NCBI GenBank assembly: GCA_018398585.1
Contig: JAGTTD010000005.1
Span: forward strand, 5,387,355 to 5,451,354
Length of the DNA stretch: 64,000 nucleotides
Origin: Simmondsia chinensis
Taxonomy: Eukaryota > Streptophyta > Magnoliopsida > Caryophyllales > Simmondsiaceae
Direction of reading: 5' to 3'
The notes beneath the pieces are model-generated. The model worked only from the letters and a program-made list of their open reading frames with translations, was not told where the DNA came from and made no database searches. Shown piece by piece: positions 8,522 to 22,238 of the stretch; within the stretch, counting starts at the first letter, position 1, and each line of letters opens with the position of its first letter. The position numbers and the translations under genes were made by a program.

Positions 8522-11500
8522 TCAAAATTGACAGCACAAGATACTGGGAACTATAATATAACATTGGTTTCCAGCTTGATCAGGCTTTCGTAGCAGGGCG
8601 GGAGGCGACACTAGGACTAAAGGCACATTGTTGCTTGATGAAGGGGGGCAGGAGAGGTGATACAGGCAACAACTTGGACCAACAGTTGTCATCAACTTCA
8701 GAAATAACCTTGCAACAAACCGGACCCAATCTAAACTGCATCTTGCCAAATGAGGTTAACATCTCCACCAAACAAGCAGGTGCATTTTGAATAGATTCCA
8801 AGCACTTTTGGGGATGAGATGTCCTTTTCCCGGCCACTGTAGACCGATTGGGGCACCAACTGGTGGTGGGATCGCCAACCCCTTTTGTAACACCAGTGCG
8901 GCGCATGAAAGAACCATAAGAATAAAAAGTGGGTTTGAAGCCTTAACCATTATTTTTCTATTACTATTTATTTTGTATGATGTTTTATTAGAAAACGAAG
9001 ACTACTGATTTTGTTTGTGTATTGCAGGAGGCAAAGTATGAGGATTTTATAGTACGACATAGACATACGTTTTTTTTTTCCAATTTGGAGGAAACTCCTG
9101 CTTAGTTATTATGGTATTTAATTGGATTATTGAATAAATTTTCTATATTAAATAGATGCTTCAGTTACTCTTATGTATTAAACTAAGTTGTAGAAAAATA
9201 TATGAAAATATAAATACAAGTTTTATTTATATCTTGATTTCGGAATTGGATGTGAACTTGTCTTACTGCCTTGATTGATCGTCTTGGGAATCGCATAAAA
9301 TAACTAAGTGCGCTATTAAGGTCCTTTACTTTTCAGGTCACCAAGGCCTAGAATTTGAGATTAACTTCAGAGAGAGATTAAGGACTTGTTTGGCATTGTT
9401 GTAAAAAAATAGACTTTTTTCCTGAAGCACTGTTTGTAAAAACATATTGTTTCAAATAAGCAGTTTGTGTTTGGAGCAACCAGTAAAGAAGCGCTTATTG
9501 TAATATTGTGAGTATTTGCCCAATACTTAAAAGGGTGCTTTTTTCTATAGGGTTTGTCTAACAAAGTGCCCAATGGGCACATGTTAAAGTTCATTAATTG
9601 CATCCTAATTATTTTATTTTGTAATAAAAATAAAGAATCTTATTATAATTTTAGGAATTATATGCAATATTCTCCAATTAAATTATCATGCATTAATTAT
9701 GAGATTAATAATTCATAACATTGTGTTGATAAATCACAAAAAAAGAAGAGTAATTAAGTACAATTAATATACCTATGTTAGAAAAATCTTTTTTTCTTAA
9801 AAATTAAATAGAAGACATTAACAAAAGTCTTTTACTGTTGAAAACAATCACCCAAGAACCATTTTAAATATTTAATATGTTTTTGAAATATTTATTTCTT
9901 GCATTATTTAAAATATTTTCTAAACATATAAAATATCTTTTAAATATTTAAACTAATTTTAATGTTTTTAAAATATTTTTTCAATATAAATCATGATTTC
10001 CTTAAAGTGTCTGAATGACGCAGGCAAAGAGAAAACTAATGAAATAACCTTATCTTCTTCTTCGATCTTGACATCTAGACTTTCCAAGAGGGGTGCAACA
10101 CGAGGACTTCCCAGGAGGTCACCTATCTTGGTGCTACTCTCGTCCAAGCACGCTTAACTTTGGAGTTCTAATGGGATCCGATGCTTGTGTGTTGGTGCCC
10201 TATATATCGCAAATAGAATATGAGCCATTCTTCACATATTACGTTAATTAATTTGTACAACATAATAATTATATATAATACATATAAACCATAGTAAATT
10301 TATGACTTTAGTATACTGGACGTGATCTTTTATCATTGAGGTAGCTGACATTCCGATGTACTACAATGGGATATCCTAAAATTCAAATAAAAAATTATCC
10401 TCAAGTATCAAAGTTTAAAAGTTATAGCAAGTAGGTAATTTTTGTTGAAATCCGACATATTTTTGTTGCAAAATATAGTAGAACATATTTTCGACAATAT
10501 AAAGGCATTCTTTATTGAAATATGATATTTTTTTACCCAAAAATGTTGCATAAATATAATTTTAAATATATATATGTATTTTCCGTCAAATTTGGTTAAT
10601 TCTTCGTTATTCACTGAACTTTTGGTAAAAATATTGATATGAGTCATATGTATTATTGTACTATCAATTTCATATTTCTTTATGAAAATTAGTCAGATTT
10701 TGACAAAATTCTACTAATTTGGACTTAAGGTACTTAGGTGATAAATTTTTGAAACCTCAGGTATTCCTTAGTATATAATAAAATGTTAAAGTCTTTTAAA
10801 TGATGAATGCACAAATTTTAGAATACCTAGTTAAATTTCATAAAATATATGATTAAATATGTTTTCTATGTATTTATTATACTGTTGGTAAAACTATACT
10901 TTTTATTTTTAATTAGAATTATACTTTATATTTTGTCGCTTTCTTTTTATTGTAATACTTTGGTGGAGTTGTTTTATTAATAAGGAACTCAAAAGCGTCA
11001 TTTATTCGTTTTTACTTTAATTTAGTCATAAATACACATCCTTTAATAATATTTGGGTCAATCGGGTGGGGGAATTTCGAGTTTTGAGTAAGTTAAGGTC
11101 GTGTTTTGATTTGGTCAAGCCACTTCGGGTACAAGTTATCTTGAGTTTCAGGCCACATCGAGTTGAGTTTTAGTTGGATCGGCTCATTCCATGTTTGAGT
11201 CATTCCTAATTTTAGGCTATTCGGGTTGGCCATTTTGGGTTTTAAGTTAGCATGGGTCGAGTTTGAGTTAATTTAGGTCATTTCGAGCTTGAAATAACTT
11301 GGTTTTTGTTCAATCAGGTTGTGTCATTTCAAATTTTTGATTACCGCGTGTTGGATCAAGTTTTTGCAAGAAGCGGGCTCCGTCAGTTATTGCAAGTTTG
11401 ATGATGTAAGTTTCAGGTCAATATGTCGAGTTACATCGAGTCTCGGATCAACTTAATTTGGTCACATTCTAGGCGGGTAGATTCATTTTTTGATTTCAAC

Positions 11501-11849
11501 TAATCATATCGTGTTATATCATATCGAATGGGATATTTTATTAGCATTTCATGGGTATATAATATTTGGATTCCAATCCTCAATTTGTCCCAATGGTTGA
11601 GGTGGCAGTTGCCCGACTTCGAGACACCAGTTCGAATCTGGCATCCCCCTCGCCCCAGCAATACCAATGTAAAAGAAGTATATAATATTTGTATATGAGA
11701 TCAAAGAAACCAAATCTATCTTCTAACATCGGGAAAATAGACGGTAAACGGATGTGAATGGCTTTTGGTATATATTTATAATAGGAATAAACATAAACAT
11801 ATGTTAAGTTTCGAGAAAGTAAAAAATTCATGATATCATATATTTCCTA
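8522..11849. repeat. Array unit 2
   Basis: Same layout as unit 1 but without the hAT element. It is 3,328 bp, 7-8 bp longer than units 3-5. The extra length comes from single-base insertions in its first kilobase, for example AGACTTTTTT for AGCTTTTT near 9412, AAAGGGTGC for AAAGGTGC near 9532, and AACAAAGTGCC near 9560. Further such insertions occur just before it (8280-8520). Beyond about 9,600 it matches units 3-5 almost base for base. Confidence 0.9.
8580..8950 (-). pseudogene. ECA1-like gene, copy 2, apparent frameshift
   Basis: The sequence is nearly identical to copies 3-6, but two single-base insertions break the frame near codon 41. On the plus strand these are GGATGAGATG instead of GGATGGATG near 8815, and TTTCCCGG instead of TTTCCGG near 8831. 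The signal peptide and first 40 residues read in one frame (start at 8950), and all six cysteines read in another. Both insertions lie in a patch with many other one-base insertions seen in no other copy. The break may therefore be a sequencing or assembly error rather than a true pseudogene. Confidence 0.75.
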
Positions 11850-14800
11850 TCAAAATTGACAGCACAAGATACTGGGAACTATAATATAACATTGGTTTCC
11901 AGCTTGATCAGGCTTTCGTAGCAGGGCGGGAGGCGACACTAGGACTAAAGGCACATTGTTGCTTGATGAAGGGGGGCAGGAGAGGTGATACAGGCAACAA
12001 CTTGGACCAACAGTTGTCATCAACTTCAGAAATAACCTTGCAACAAACCGGACCCAATCTAAACTGCATCTTGCCAAATGAGGTTAACATCTCCACCAAA
12101 CAAGCAGGTGCATTTTGAATAGATTCCAAGCACTTTTGGGGATGGATGTCCTTTTCCGGCCACTGTAGACCGATTGGGGCACCAACTGGTGGTGGGATCG
12201 CCAACCCCTTTTGTAACACCAGTGCGGCGCATGAAAGAACCATAAGAATAAAAAGTGGGTTTGAAGCCTTAACCATTATTTTTCTATTACTATTTATTTT
12301 GTATGATGTTTTATTAGAAAACGAAGACTACTGATTTTGTTTGTGTATTGCAGGAGGCAAAGTATGAGGATTTTATAGTACGACATAGACATACGTTTTT
12401 TTTTCCAATTTGGAGGAAACTCCTGCTTAGTTATTATGGTATTTAATTGGATTATTGAATAAATTTTCTATATTAAATAGATGCTTCAGTTACTCTTATG
12501 TATTAAACTAAGTTGTAGAAAAATATATGAAAATATAAATACAAGTTTTATTTATATCTTGATTTCGGAATTGGATGTGAACTTGTCTTACTGCCTTGAT
12601 TGATCGTCTTGGGAATCGCATAAAATAACTAAGTGCGCTATTAAGGTCCTTTACTTTTCAGGTCACCAAGGCCTAGAATTTGAGATTAACTTCAGAGAGA
12701 GATTAAGGACTTGTTTGGCATTGTTGTAAAAAAATAGCTTTTTCCTGAAGCACTGTTTGTAAAAACATATTGTTTCAAATAAGCAGTTTGTGTTTGGAGC
12801 AACCAGTAAAGAAGCGCTTATTGTAATATTGTGAGTATTTGCCCAATACTTAAAAGGTGCTTTTTTCTATAGGGTTTGTCTAACAAGTGCCCAATGGGCA
12901 CATGTTAAAGTTCATTAATTGCATCCTAATTATTTTATTTTGTAATAAAAATAAAGAATCTTATTATAATTTTAGGAATTATATGCAATATTCTCCAATT
13001 AAATTATCATGCATTAATTATGAGATTAATAATTCATAACATTGTGTTGATAAATCACAAAAAAAGAAGAGTAATTAAGTACAATTAATATACCTATGTT
13101 AGAAAAATCTTTTTTTCTTAAAAATTAAATAGAAGACATTAACAAAAGTCTTTTACTGTTGAAAACAATCACCCAAGAACCATTTTAAATATTTAATATG
13201 TTTTTGAAATATTTATTTCTTGCATTATTTAAAATATTTTCTAAACATATAAAATATCTTTTAAATATTTAAACTAATTTTAATGTTTTTAAAATATTTT
13301 TTCAATATAAATCATGATTTCCTTAAAGTGTCTGAATGACGCAGGCAAAGAGAAAACTAATGAAATAACCTTATCTTCTTCTTCGATCTTGACATCTAGA
13401 CTTTCCAAGAGGGGTGCAACACGAGGACTTCCCAGGAGGTCACCTATCTTGGTGCTACTCTCGTCCAAGCACGCTTAACTTTGGAGTTCTAATGGGATCC
13501 GATGCTTGTGTGTTGGTGCCCTATATATCGCAAATAGAATATGAGCCATTCTTCACATATTACGTTAATTAATTTGTACAACATAATAATTATATATAAT
13601 ACATATAAACCATAGTAAATTTATGACTTTAGTATACTGGACGTGATCTTTTATCATTGAGGTAGCTGACATTCCGATGTACTACAATGGGATATCCTAA
13701 AATTCAAATAAAAAATTATCCTCAAGTATCAAAGTTTAAAAGTTATAGCAAGTAGGTAATTTTTGTTGAAATCCGACATATTTTTGTTGCAAAATATAGT
13801 AGAACATATTTTCGACAATATAAAGGCATTCTTTATTGAAATATGATATTTTTTTACCCAAAAATGTTGCATAAATATAATTTTAAATATATATATGTAT
13901 TTTCCGTCAAATTTGGTTAATTCTTCGTTATTCACTGAACTTTTGGTAAAAATATTGATATGAGTCATATGTATTATTGTACTATCAATTTCATATTTCT
14001 TTATGAAAATTAGTCAGATTTTGACAAAATTCTACTAATTTGGACTTAAGGTACTTAGGTGATAAATTTTTGAAACCTCAGGTATTCCTTAGTATATAAT
14101 AAAATGTTAAAGTCTTTTAAATGATGAATGCACAAATTTTAGAATACCTAGTTAAATTTCATAAAATATATGATTAAATATGTTTTCTATGTATTTATTA
14201 TACTGTTGGTAAAACTATACTTTTTATTTTTAATTAGAATTTTACTTTATATTTTGTCGCTTTCTTTTTATTGTAATACTTTGGTGGAGTTGTTTTATTA
14301 ATAAGGAACTCAAAAGCGTCATTTATTCGTTTTTACTTTAATTTAGTCATAAATACACATCCTTTAATAATATTTGGGTCAATCGGGTGGGGGAATTTCG
14401 AGTTTTGAGTGAGTTAAGGTCGTGTTTTGATTTGGTCAAGCCACTTCGGGTACAAGTTATCTTGAGTTTCAGGCCACATCGAGTTGAGTTTTAGTTGGAT
14501 CGGCTCATTCCATGTTTGAGTCATTCCTAATTTTAGGCTATTCGGGTTGGCCATTTTGGGTTTTAAGTTAGCATGGGTCGAGTTTGAGTTAATTTAGGTC
14601 ATTTCGAGCTTGAAATAACTTGGTTTTTGTTCAATCAGGTTGTGTCATTTCAAATTTTTGATTACCGCGTGTTGGATCAAGTTTTTGCAAGAAGCGGGCT
14701 CCGTCAGTTATTGCAAGTTTGATGATGTAAGTTTCAGGTCAATATGTCGAGTTACATCGAGTCTCGGATCAACTTAATTTGGTCACATTCTAGGCGGGTA

Positions 14801-15170
14801 GATTCATTTTTTGATTTCAACTAATCATATCGTGTTATATCATATCGAATGGGATATTTTATTAGCATTTCATGGGTATATAATATTTGGATTCCAATCC
14901 TCAATTTGTCCCAATGGTTGAGGTGGCAGTTGCCCGACTTCGAGACACCAGTTCGAATCTGGCATCCCCCTCGCCCCAGCAATACCAATGTAAAAGAAGT
15001 ATATAATATTTGTATATGAGATCAAAGAAACCAAATCTATCTTCTAACATCGGGAAAATAGACGGTAAACGGATGTGAATGGCTTTTGGTATATATTTAT
15101 AATAGGAATAAACATAAACATATGTTAAGTTTCGAGAAAGTAAAAAATTCATGATATCATATATTTCCTA
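11850..15170. repeat. Array unit 3
   Basis: A 3,321-bp unit, virtually identical to units 4 and 5; the few differences seen include GAGTGAGTTA near 14407. It shares with units 4 and 5 the variant AATTTTACTT near 14238, where units 1 and 2 have AATTATACTT. It has an empty hAT site and holds the gene, the 5S-like segment and the tRNA-like segment in the standard order. Confidence 0.92.
11908..12276 (-). CDS. ECA1-like secreted cysteine-rich protein, copy 3
   Basis: An intact 122-residue reading frame with a signal peptide (1-26) and the six-cysteine prolamin-like pattern (C49, C59, CC78-79, C89, C108). Its protein is identical to copies 4, 5 and 6, which fits very recent amplification. It has the same TATA box (12370-12377) and leader as the others, so nothing in the core promoter suggests silencing. 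Function is inferred as in copy 1. Confidence 0.85.
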   Translation of the reverse strand: MVKASNPLFILMVLSCAALVLQKGLAIPPPVGAPIGLQWPEKDIHPQKCLESIQNAPACLVEMLTSFGKMQFRLGPVCCKVISEVDDNCWSKLLPVSPLLPPFIKQQCAFSPSVASRPATKA

Positions 15171-18100
15171 TCAAAATTGACAGCACAAGATACTGGGAAC
15201 TATAATATAACATTGGTTTCCAGCTTGATCAGGCTTTCGTAGCAGGGCGGGAGGCGACACTAGGACTAAAGGCACATTGTTGCTTGATGAAGGGGGGCAG
15301 GAGAGGTGATACAGGCAACAACTTGGACCAACAGTTGTCATCAACTTCAGAAATAACCTTGCAACAAACCGGACCCAATCTAAACTGCATCTTGCCAAAT
15401 GAGGTTAACATCTCCACCAAACAAGCAGGTGCATTTTGAATAGATTCCAAGCACTTTTGGGGATGGATGTCCTTTTCCGGCCACTGTAGACCGATTGGGG
15501 CACCAACTGGTGGTGGGATCGCCAACCCCTTTTGTAACACCAGTGCGGCGCATGAAAGAACCATAAGAATAAAAAGTGGGTTTGAAGCCTTAACCATTAT
15601 TTTTCTATTACTATTTATTTTGTATGATGTTTTATTAGAAAACGAAGACTACTGATTTTGTTTGTGTATTGCAGGAGGCAAAGTATGAGGATTTTATAGT
15701 ACGACATAGACATACGTTTTTTTTCCAATTTGGAGGAAACTCCTGCTTAGTTATTATGGTATTTAATTGGATTATTGAATAAATTTTCTATATTAAATAG
15801 ATGCTTCAGTTACTCTTATGTATTAAACTAAGTTGTAGAAAAATATATGAAAATATAAATACAAGTTTTATTTATATCTTGATTTCGGAATTGGATGTGA
15901 ACTTGTCTTACTGCCTTGATTGATCGTCTTGGGAATCGCATAAAATAACTAAGTGCGCTATTAAGGTCCTTTACTTTTCAGGTCACCAAGGCCTAGAATT
16001 TGAGATTAACTTCAGAGAGAGATTAAGGACTTGTTTGGCATTGTTGTAAAAAAATAGCTTTTTCCTGAAGCACTGTTTGTAAAAACATATTGTTTCAAAT
16101 AAGCAGTTTGTGTTTGGAGCAACCAGTAAAGAAGCGCTTATTGTAATATTGTGAGTATTTGCCCAATACTTAAAAGGTGCTTTTTTCTATAGGGTTTGTC
16201 TAACAAGTGCCCAATGGGCACATGTTAAAGTTCATTAATTGCATCCTAATTATTTTATTTTGTAATAAAAATAAAGAATCTTATTATAATTTTAGGAATT
16301 ATATGCAATATTCTCCAATTAAATTATCATGCATTAATTATGAGATTAATAATTCATAACATTGTGTTGATAAATCACAAAAAAAGAAGAGTAATTAAGT
16401 ACAATTAATATACCTATGTTAGAAAAATCTTTTTTTCTTAAAAATTAAATAGAAGACATTAACAAAAGTCTTTTACTGTTGAAAACAATCACCCAAGAAC
16501 CATTTTAAATATTTAATATGTTTTTGAAATATTTATTTCTTGCATTATTTAAAATATTTTCTAAACATATAAAATATCTTTTAAATATTTAAACTAATTT
16601 TAATGTTTTTAAAATATTTTTTCAATATAAATCATGATTTCCTTAAAGTGTCTGAATGACGCAGGCAAAGAGAAAACTAATGAAATAACCTTATCTTCTT
16701 CTTCGATCTTGACATCTAGACTTTCCAAGAGGGGTGCAACACGAGGACTTCCCAGGAGGTCACCTATCTTGGTGCTACTCTCGTCCAAGCACGCTTAACT
16801 TTGGAGTTCTAATGGGATCCGATGCTTGTGTGTTGGTGCCCTATATATCGCAAATAGAATATGAGCCATTCTTCACATATTACGTTAATTAATTTGTACA
16901 ACATAATAATTATATATAATACATATAAACCATAGTAAATTTATGACTTTAGTATACTGGACGTGATCTTTTATCATTGAGGTAGCTGACATTCCGATGT
17001 ACTACAATGGGATATCCTAAAATTCAAATAAAAAATTATCCTCAAGTATCAAAGTTTAAAAGTTATAGCAAGTAGGTAATTTTTGTTGAAATCCGACATA
17101 TTTTTGTTGCAAAATATAGTAGAACATATTTTCGACAATATAAAGGCATTCTTTATTGAAATATGATATTTTTTTACCCAAAAATGTTGCATAAATATAA
17201 TTTTAAATATATATATGTATTTTCCGTCAAATTTGGTTAATTCTTCGTTATTCACTGAACTTTTGGTAAAAATATTGATATGAGTCATATGTATTATTGT
17301 ACTATCAATTTCATATTTCTTTATGAAAATTAGTCAGATTTTGACAAAATTCTACTAATTTGGACTTAAGGTACTTAGGTGATAAATTTTTGAAACCTCA
17401 GGTATTCCTTAGTATATAATAAAATGTTAAAGTCTTTTAAATGATGAATGCACAAATTTTAGAATACCTAGTTAAATTTCATAAAATATATGATTAAATA
17501 TGTTTTCTATGTATTTATTATACTGTTGGTAAAACTATACTTTTTATTTTTAATTAGAATTTTACTTTATATTTTGTCGCTTTCTTTTTATTGTAATACT
17601 TTGGTGGAGTTGTTTTATTAATAAGGAACTCAAAAGCGTCATTTATTCGTTTTTACTTTAATTTAGTCATAAATACACATCCTTTAATAATATTTGGGTC
17701 AATCGGGTGGGGGAATTTCGAGTTTTGAGTAAGTTAAGGTCGTGTTTTGATTTGGTCAAGCCACTTCGGGTACAAGTTATCTTGAGTTTCAGGCCACATC
17801 GAGTTGAGTTTTAGTTGGATCGGCTCATTCCATGTTTGAGTCATTCCTAATTTTAGGCTATTCGGGTTGGCCATTTTGGGTTTTAAGTTAGCATGGGTCG
17901 AGTTTGAGTTAATTTAGGTCATTTCGAGCTTGAAATAACTTGGTTTTTGTTCAATCAGGTTGTGTCATTTCAAATTTTTGATTACCGCGTGTTGGATCAA
18001 GTTTTTGCAAGAAGCGGGCTCCGTCAGTTATTGCAAGTTTGATGATGTAAGTTTCAGGTCAATATGTCGAGTTACATCGAGTCTCGGATCAACTTAATTT

Positions 18101-18490
18101 GGTCACATTCTAGGCGGGTAGATTCATTTTTTGATTTCAACTAATCATATCGTGTTATATCATATCGAATGGGATATTTTATTAGCATTTCATGGGTATA
18201 TAATATTTGGATTCCAATCCTCAATTTGTCCCAATGGTTGAGGTGGCAGTTGCCCGACTTCGAGACACCAGTTCGAATCTGGCATCCCCCTCGCCCCAGC
18301 AATACCAATGTAAAAGAAGTATATAATATTTGTATATGAGATCAAAGAAACCAAATCTATCTTCTAACATCGGGAAAATAGACGGTAAACGGATGTGAAT
18401 GGCTTTTGGTATATATTTATAATAGGAATAAACATAAACATATGTTAAGTTTCGAGAAAGTAAAAAATTCATGATATCATATATTTCCTA
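15171..18490. repeat. Array unit 4
   Basis: A 3,320-bp unit almost identical to units 3 and 5. The one length difference seen is in the T run upstream of the gene (ACGTTTTTTTT near 15716). It has an empty hAT site and a complete set of unit parts. Confidence 0.92.
15229..15597 (-). CDS. ECA1-like secreted cysteine-rich protein, copy 4
   Basis: An intact 122-residue frame with the same protein as copies 3, 5 and 6. All six mature cysteines and the CC and NCW motifs are kept. The TATA box is at 15691-15698. Because unit 4 differs from its neighbours at almost no site, short reads could not tell the expression of these four copies apart. Confidence 0.85.
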   Translation of the reverse strand: MVKASNPLFILMVLSCAALVLQKGLAIPPPVGAPIGLQWPEKDIHPQKCLESIQNAPACLVEMLTSFGKMQFRLGPVCCKVISEVDDNCWSKLLPVSPLLPPFIKQQCAFSPSVASRPATKA

Positions 18491-21400
18491 TCAAAATTGA
18501 CAGCACAAGATACTGGGAACTATAATATAACATTGGTTTCCAGCTTGATCAGGCTTTCGTAGCAGGGCGGGAGGCGACACTAGGACTAAAGGCACATTGT
18601 TGCTTGATGAAGGGGGGCAGGAGAGGTGATACAGGCAACAACTTGGACCAACAGTTGTCATCAACTTCAGAAATAACCTTGCAACAAACCGGACCCAATC
18701 TAAACTGCATCTTGCCAAATGAGGTTAACATCTCCACCAAACAAGCAGGTGCATTTTGAATAGATTCCAAGCACTTTTGGGGATGGATGTCCTTTTCCGG
18801 CCACTGTAGACCGATTGGGGCACCAACTGGTGGTGGGATCGCCAACCCCTTTTGTAACACCAGTGCGGCGCATGAAAGAACCATAAGAATAAAAAGTGGG
18901 TTTGAAGCCTTAACCATTATTTTTCTATTACTATTTATTTTGTATGATGTTTTATTAGAAAACGAAGACTACTGATTTTGTTTGTGTATTGCAGGAGGCA
19001 AAGTATGAGGATTTTATAGTACGACATAGACATACGTTTTTTTTTCCAATTTGGAGGAAACTCCTGCTTAGTTATTATGGTATTTAATTGGATTATTGAA
19101 TAAATTTTCTATATTAAATAGATGCTTCAGTTACTCTTATGTATTAAACTAAGTTGTAGAAAAATATATGAAAATATAAATACAAGTTTTATTTATATCT
19201 TGATTTCGGAATTGGATGTGAACTTGTCTTACTGCCTTGATTGATCGTCTTGGGAATCGCATAAAATAACTAAGTGCGCTATTAAGGTCCTTTACTTTTC
19301 AGGTCACCAAGGCCTAGAATTTGAGATTAACTTCAGAGAGAGATTAAGGACTTGTTTGGCATTGTTGTAAAAAAATAGCTTTTTCCTGAAGCACTGTTTG
19401 TAAAAACATATTGTTTCAAATAAGCAGTTTGTGTTTGGAGCAACCAGTAAAGAAGCGCTTATTGTAATATTGTGAGTATTTGCCCAATACTTAAAAGGTG
19501 CTTTTTTCTATAGGGTTTGTCTAACAAGTGCCCAATGGGCACATGTTAAAGTTCATTAATTGCATCCTAATTATTTTATTTTGTAATAAAAATAAAGAAT
19601 CTTATTATAATTTTAGGAATTATATGCAATATTCTCCAATTAAATTATCATGCATTAATTATGAGATTAATAATTCATAACATTGTGTTGATAAATCACA
19701 AAAAAAGAAGAGTAATTAAGTACAATTAATATACCTATGTTAGAAAAATCTTTTTTTCTTAAAAATTAAATAGAAGACATTAACAAAAGTCTTTTACTGT
19801 TGAAAACAATCACCCAAGAACCATTTTAAATATTTAATATGTTTTTGAAATATTTATTTCTTGCATTATTTAAAATATTTTCTAAACATATAAAATATCT
19901 TTTAAATATTTAAACTAATTTTAATGTTTTTAAAATATTTTTTCAATATAAATCATGATTTCCTTAAAGTGTCTGAATGACGCAGGCAAAGAGAAAACTA
20001 ATGAAATAACCTTATCTTCTTCTTCGATCTTGACATCTAGACTTTCCAAGAGGGGTGCAACACGAGGACTTCCCAGGAGGTCACCTATCTTGGTGCTACT
20101 CTCGTCCAAGCACGCTTAACTTTGGAGTTCTAATGGGATCCGATGCTTGTGTGTTGGTGCCCTATATATCGCAAATAGAATATGAGCCATTCTTCACATA
20201 TTACGTTAATTAATTTGTACAACATAATAATTATATATAATACATATAAACCATAGTAAATTTATGACTTTAGTATACTGGACGTGATCTTTTATCATTG
20301 AGGTAGCTGACATTCCGATGTACTACAATGGGATATCCTAAAATTCAAATAAAAAATTATCCTCAAGTATCAAAGTTTAAAAGTTATAGCAAGTAGGTAA
20401 TTTTTGTTGAAATCCGACATATTTTTGTTGCAAAATATAGTAGAACATATTTTCGACAATATAAAGGCATTCTTTATTGAAATATGATATTTTTTTACCC
20501 AAAAATGTTGCATAAATATAATTTTAAATATATATATGTATTTTCCGTCAAATTTGGTTAATTCTTCGTTATTCACTGAACTTTTGGTAAAAATATTGAT
20601 ATGAGTCATATGTATTATTGTACTATCAATTTCATATTTCTTTATGAAAATTAGTCAGATTTTGACAAAATTCTACTAATTTGGACTTAAGGTACTTAGG
20701 TGATAAATTTTTGAAACCTCAGGTATTCCTTAGTATATAATAAAATGTTAAAGTCTTTTAAATGATGAATGCACAAATTTTAGAATACCTAGTTAAATTT
20801 CATAAAATATATGATTAAATATGTTTTCTATGTATTTATTATACTGTTGGTAAAACTATACTTTTTATTTTTAATTAGAATTTTACTTTATATTTTGTCG
20901 CTTTCTTTTTATTGTAATACTTTGGTGGAGTTGTTTTATTAATAAGGAACTCAAAAGCGTCATTTATTCGTTTTTACTTTAATTTAGTCATAAATACACA
21001 TCCTTTAATAATATTTGGGTCAATCGGGTGGGGGAATTTCGAGTTTTGAGTAAGTTAAGGTCGTGTTTTGATTTGGTCAAGCCACTTCGGGTACAAGTTA
21101 TCTTGAGTTTCAGGCCACATCGAGTTGAGTTTTAGTTGGATCGGCTCATTCCATGTTTGAGTCATTCCTAATTTTAGGCTATTCGGGTTGGCCATTTTGG
21201 GTTTTAAGTTAGCATGGGTCGAGTTTGAGTTAATTTAGGTCATTTCGAGCTTGAAATAACTTGGTTTTTGTTCAATCAGGTTGTGTCATTTCAAATTTTT
21301 GATTACCGCGTGTTGGATCAAGTTTTTGCAAGAAGCGGGCTCCGTCAGTTATTGCAAGTTTGATGATGTAAGTTTCAGGTCAATATGTCGAGTTACATCG

Positions 21401-21811
21401 AGTCTCGGATCAACTTAATTTGGTCACATTCTAGGCGGGTAGATTCATTTTTTGATTTCAACTAATCATATCGTGTTATATCATATCGAATGGGATATTT
21501 TATTAGCATTTCATGGGTATATAATATTTGGATTCCAATCCTCAATTTGTCCCAATGGTTGAGGTGGCAGTTGCCCGACTTCGAGACACCAGTTCGAATC
21601 TGGCATCCCCCTCGCCCCAGCAATACCAATGTAAAAGAAGTATATAATATTTGTATATGAGATCAAAGAAACCAAATCTATCTTCTAACATCGGGAAAAT
21701 AGACGGTAAACGGATGTGAATGGCTTTTGGTATATATTTATAATAGGAATAAACATAAACATATGTTAAGTTTCGAGAAAGTAAAAAATTCATGATATCA
21801 TATATTTCCTA
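18491..21811. repeat. Array unit 5
   Basis: A 3,321-bp unit almost identical to units 3 and 4. It has an empty hAT site and a complete set of unit parts. Confidence 0.92.
18549..18917 (-). CDS. ECA1-like secreted cysteine-rich protein, copy 5
   Basis: An intact 122-residue frame with the same protein as copies 3, 4 and 6. The signal peptide, six-cysteine frame and TATA box (19011-19018) are present. Confidence 0.85.
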   Translation of the reverse strand: MVKASNPLFILMVLSCAALVLQKGLAIPPPVGAPIGLQWPEKDIHPQKCLESIQNAPACLVEMLTSFGKMQFRLGPVCCKVISEVDDNCWSKLLPVSPLLPPFIKQQCAFSPSVASRPATKA

Positions 21812-21869
21812 TCAAAATTGACAGCACAAGATACTGGGAACTATAATATAACATTGGTTTCCAGCTTGA

Positions 21870-22238
21870 TCAGGCTTTCGTAGCAGGGCGGGAGGCGACA
21901 CTAGGACTAAAGGCACATTGTTGCTTGATGAAGGGGGGCAGGAGAGGTGATACAGGCAACAACTTGGACCAACAGTTGTCATCAACTTCAGAAATAACCT
22001 TGCAACAAACCGGACCCAATCTAAACTGCATCTTGCCAAATGAGGTTAACATCTCCACCAAACAAGCAGGTGCATTTTGAATAGATTCCAAGCACTTTTG
22101 GGGATGGATGTCCTTTTCCGGCCACTGTAGACCGATTGGGGCACCAACTGGTGGTGGGATCGCCAACCCCTTTTGTAACACCAGTGCGGCGCATGAAAGA
22201 ACCATAAGAATAAAAAGTGGGTTTGAAGCCTTAACCAT
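21870..22238 (-). CDS. ECA1-like secreted cysteine-rich protein, copy 6
   Basis: An intact 122-residue frame whose protein is identical to copies 3-5, although the rest of its unit is diverged. The gene end of unit 6 therefore belongs to the recently homogenised block. The TATA box is at 22332-22339. Confidence 0.85.
   Translation of the reverse strand: MVKASNPLFILMVLSCAALVLQKGLAIPPPVGAPIGLQWPEKDIHPQKCLESIQNAPACLVEMLTSFGKMQFRLGPVCCKVISEVDDNCWSKLLPVSPLLPPFIKQQCAFSPSVASRPATKA

Noticed and set aside
11580..11831. An 83-codon minus-strand frame in the units, and a 75-codon frame overlapping the array gene.
   Set aside because: The first runs through the tRNA-like segment and filler. The second is an alternative frame of the cysteine-rich gene without the family pattern.
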